Source: Lachnospiraceae bacterium
GTDB taxonomy: Bacteria; Bacillota; Clostridia; Lachnospirales; Lachnospiraceae
Assembly (NCBI GenBank): GCA_017455525.1
Contig: JAFTAP010000027.1
Coordinates: 16,663-80,662, forward strand
Direction of reading: 5' to 3'
Length of the DNA: 64,000 nucleotides
The position numbers and the translations under genes are program-made. Position 1 is the stretch's first letter; every line of letters starts with the position of its first letter. This document shows positions 63,243 through 64,000 of this stretch, piece after piece. The notes below the pieces were generated by a model. That model saw only the letters and a list, made by a program, of their open reading frames with translations. It was not told the DNA's origin and searched no databases.

Positions 63243-63416
63243 AAATTATGTAAACCTCTCATTCAGTTTAGTATTTGATACACTGTGTGATCTATCTTCA
63301 AAACACCGCAGCAAACAATTCAAAGTTGCTGACGTAATTTCAAAGCTTATAATTATTCTCGTAATATAAGTACTAATTTTATCACATAATCATAAAGTTT
63401 GTGATACAATATTTAT

Positions 63417-63848
63417 ATGAGCGTTTATACTTGTAAAAAATGCGGAAAAAAATTTGAGACAAAGGGCTTCACTGATGGCTTTTGCGAAGAGTGCGCAGCG
63501 GATTACCAGGATAAATACCATCAAGTAAGGGAATACCTGTGGAAGCATCCGGGAAGCAACGCCAGCGCTGTTGCAAAGGCCTGTGACTGCAGTGTACGTC
63601 AGGTCATGCAGTGGGTGAAGGAAGACCGGTTCATGCTATCGGACGATTCCAGGGTGTCTTTATATTGTGAAATATGCGGGACAAAGATATTCTCCGGCAG
63701 ATACTGTGCCGCATGTCAAACCAAGGCTGAAAGGAAGGCCAAGGACGATGCCTTAAGCGCCAGGATACGCCAGCACACGGAGAATATGCACGGAACCACT
63801 GTGGAAAGACCATCAGCAGACGATGGACGTATGCGTTTTCTTCATTGA
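63417..63848 (+). CDS. YvyF-like flagellar-operon zinc-ribbon/HTH protein
   Basis: 143 residues. An N-terminal zinc ribbon (CKKCGKKF...CEEC) precedes an HTH-like segment (VREYLWKHPGSNASAVAKACDCSVRQVMQWVKEDRF) and a second zinc knuckle (CEICGTKIFSGRYCAACQ). This order matches the TIGR03826/YvyF family found in flagellar operons of Firmicutes. No other flagellar gene is adjacent here. A TACAAT -10 box ends six bases before the ATG with no Shine-Dalgarno sequence, so it is probably leaderless. An inverted repeat TATCACA-N13-TGTGATA overlaps the promoter and may be an operator. Confidence 0.75.
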   Translation: MSVYTCKKCGKKFETKGFTDGFCEECAADYQDKYHQVREYLWKHPGSNASAVAKACDCSVRQVMQWVKEDRFMLSDDSRVSLYCEICGTKIFSGRYCAACQTKAERKAKDDALSARIRQHTENMHGTTVERPSADDGRMRFLH

Positions 63849-63879
63849 TATAATTATATGATGCTAGGGTCAAAAGGTA

Positions 63880-63970
63880 CAAATCCGATTGTGCTTGCAC
63901 AAATAGGATTTGGAACTTGTGGTCTTCGCTCCGCTTCGGTCAGCGCAAAACCGACATCCACTGGATGTCG
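63880..63970. repeat. Two palindromic hairpins downstream of the YvyF-like gene
   Basis: CAAATCC-ga-TTGTGC-tt-GCACAA-ata-GGATTTG (63880-63912) and CGACATCCA-C-TGGATGTCG (63952-63970) are both near-perfect stems without T-runs. They look like a dispersed structured repeat rather than terminators. No gene is seen from 63849 to the window end. Confidence 0.45.
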
Positions 63971-64000
63971 TGCGCCCCGCCCGGACATGGTAAAACATCC

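Overview
The window looks like chromosomal DNA of an anaerobic Firmicute, most likely a Lachnospiraceae relative. The reasons are a tryptophan T-box, a TrpB2-type tryptophan synthase beta chain, an IscU/SufU scaffold, a paaK/ACT/iorAB aromatic 2-oxoacid cluster, Hsp33, a YvyF-like flagellar zinc-ribbon protein, class B sortases and very large Cna-B/FctA surface proteins with repeated GVLG-x-R motifs before the sorting signal. The genus cannot be fixed from the sequence alone.

Layout. 1-4.7 kb: a leftward signalling operon (double-receiver HD-GYP protein, FIST sensor, hybrid histidine kinase cut by the window edge). 4.8-6.4 kb: tRNA-Leu(AAG) followed by an integrase tail, a DUF4258/YgiT toxin-antitoxin pair and a small membrane peptide, apparently the residue of an element integrated at the tRNA. 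6.4-9.2 kb: a PRK/uridine-kinase-like P-loop kinase, a nicotinamidase-like hydrolase and two decayed mobile-element genes. 9.2-12.6 kb: trpB2 behind a Trp T-box, a phosphoribosyltransferase and a FliD-like protein. 12.7-15.9 kb: sufU, a DUF4143 ATPase with phased upstream repeats, a HicAB module, and fragments of HicB and of another Cna-B adhesin.

16-47.6 kb is the striking part: two consecutive giant genes (5385 and 4434 codons) for wall-anchored multidomain adhesins, preceded in the direction of transcription by a class B sortase and a 55-codon gene. Both adhesins end in the same VLG-repeat / SPVTG / transmembrane / acidic-basic tail. Their C-terminal domains are collinear, while their N-terminal heads differ. 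Both are preceded by related upstream regions that hold a 29-nt block with 27 identities and a 16-bp palindrome built on GCGAAACGTTTCGC. (S/P)PXTG motifs are known substrates of class B sortase in Clostridioides difficile, so a dedicated class B sortase anchoring system is the best reading.

47.8-55.4 kb: rnhA, then ACT-domain protein, paaK, iorB and iorA. This cluster is broken up by a second class B sortase placed between iorA and iorB and by a divergent VTC/DUF4956 polyphosphate module. 55.5-64 kb: a dCache-GGDEF diguanylate cyclase, a C-type-lectin lipoprotein, nadE, an exported metallophosphatase-like LysM protein, hslO and the YvyF-like protein.

How the parts may work together: cyclic-di-GMP synthesis and breakdown genes flank a large adhesin/sortase system, and the shared palindrome suggests one regulator for both adhesins. 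That link is inference. No cyclic-di-GMP riboswitch was recognised in the leaders.
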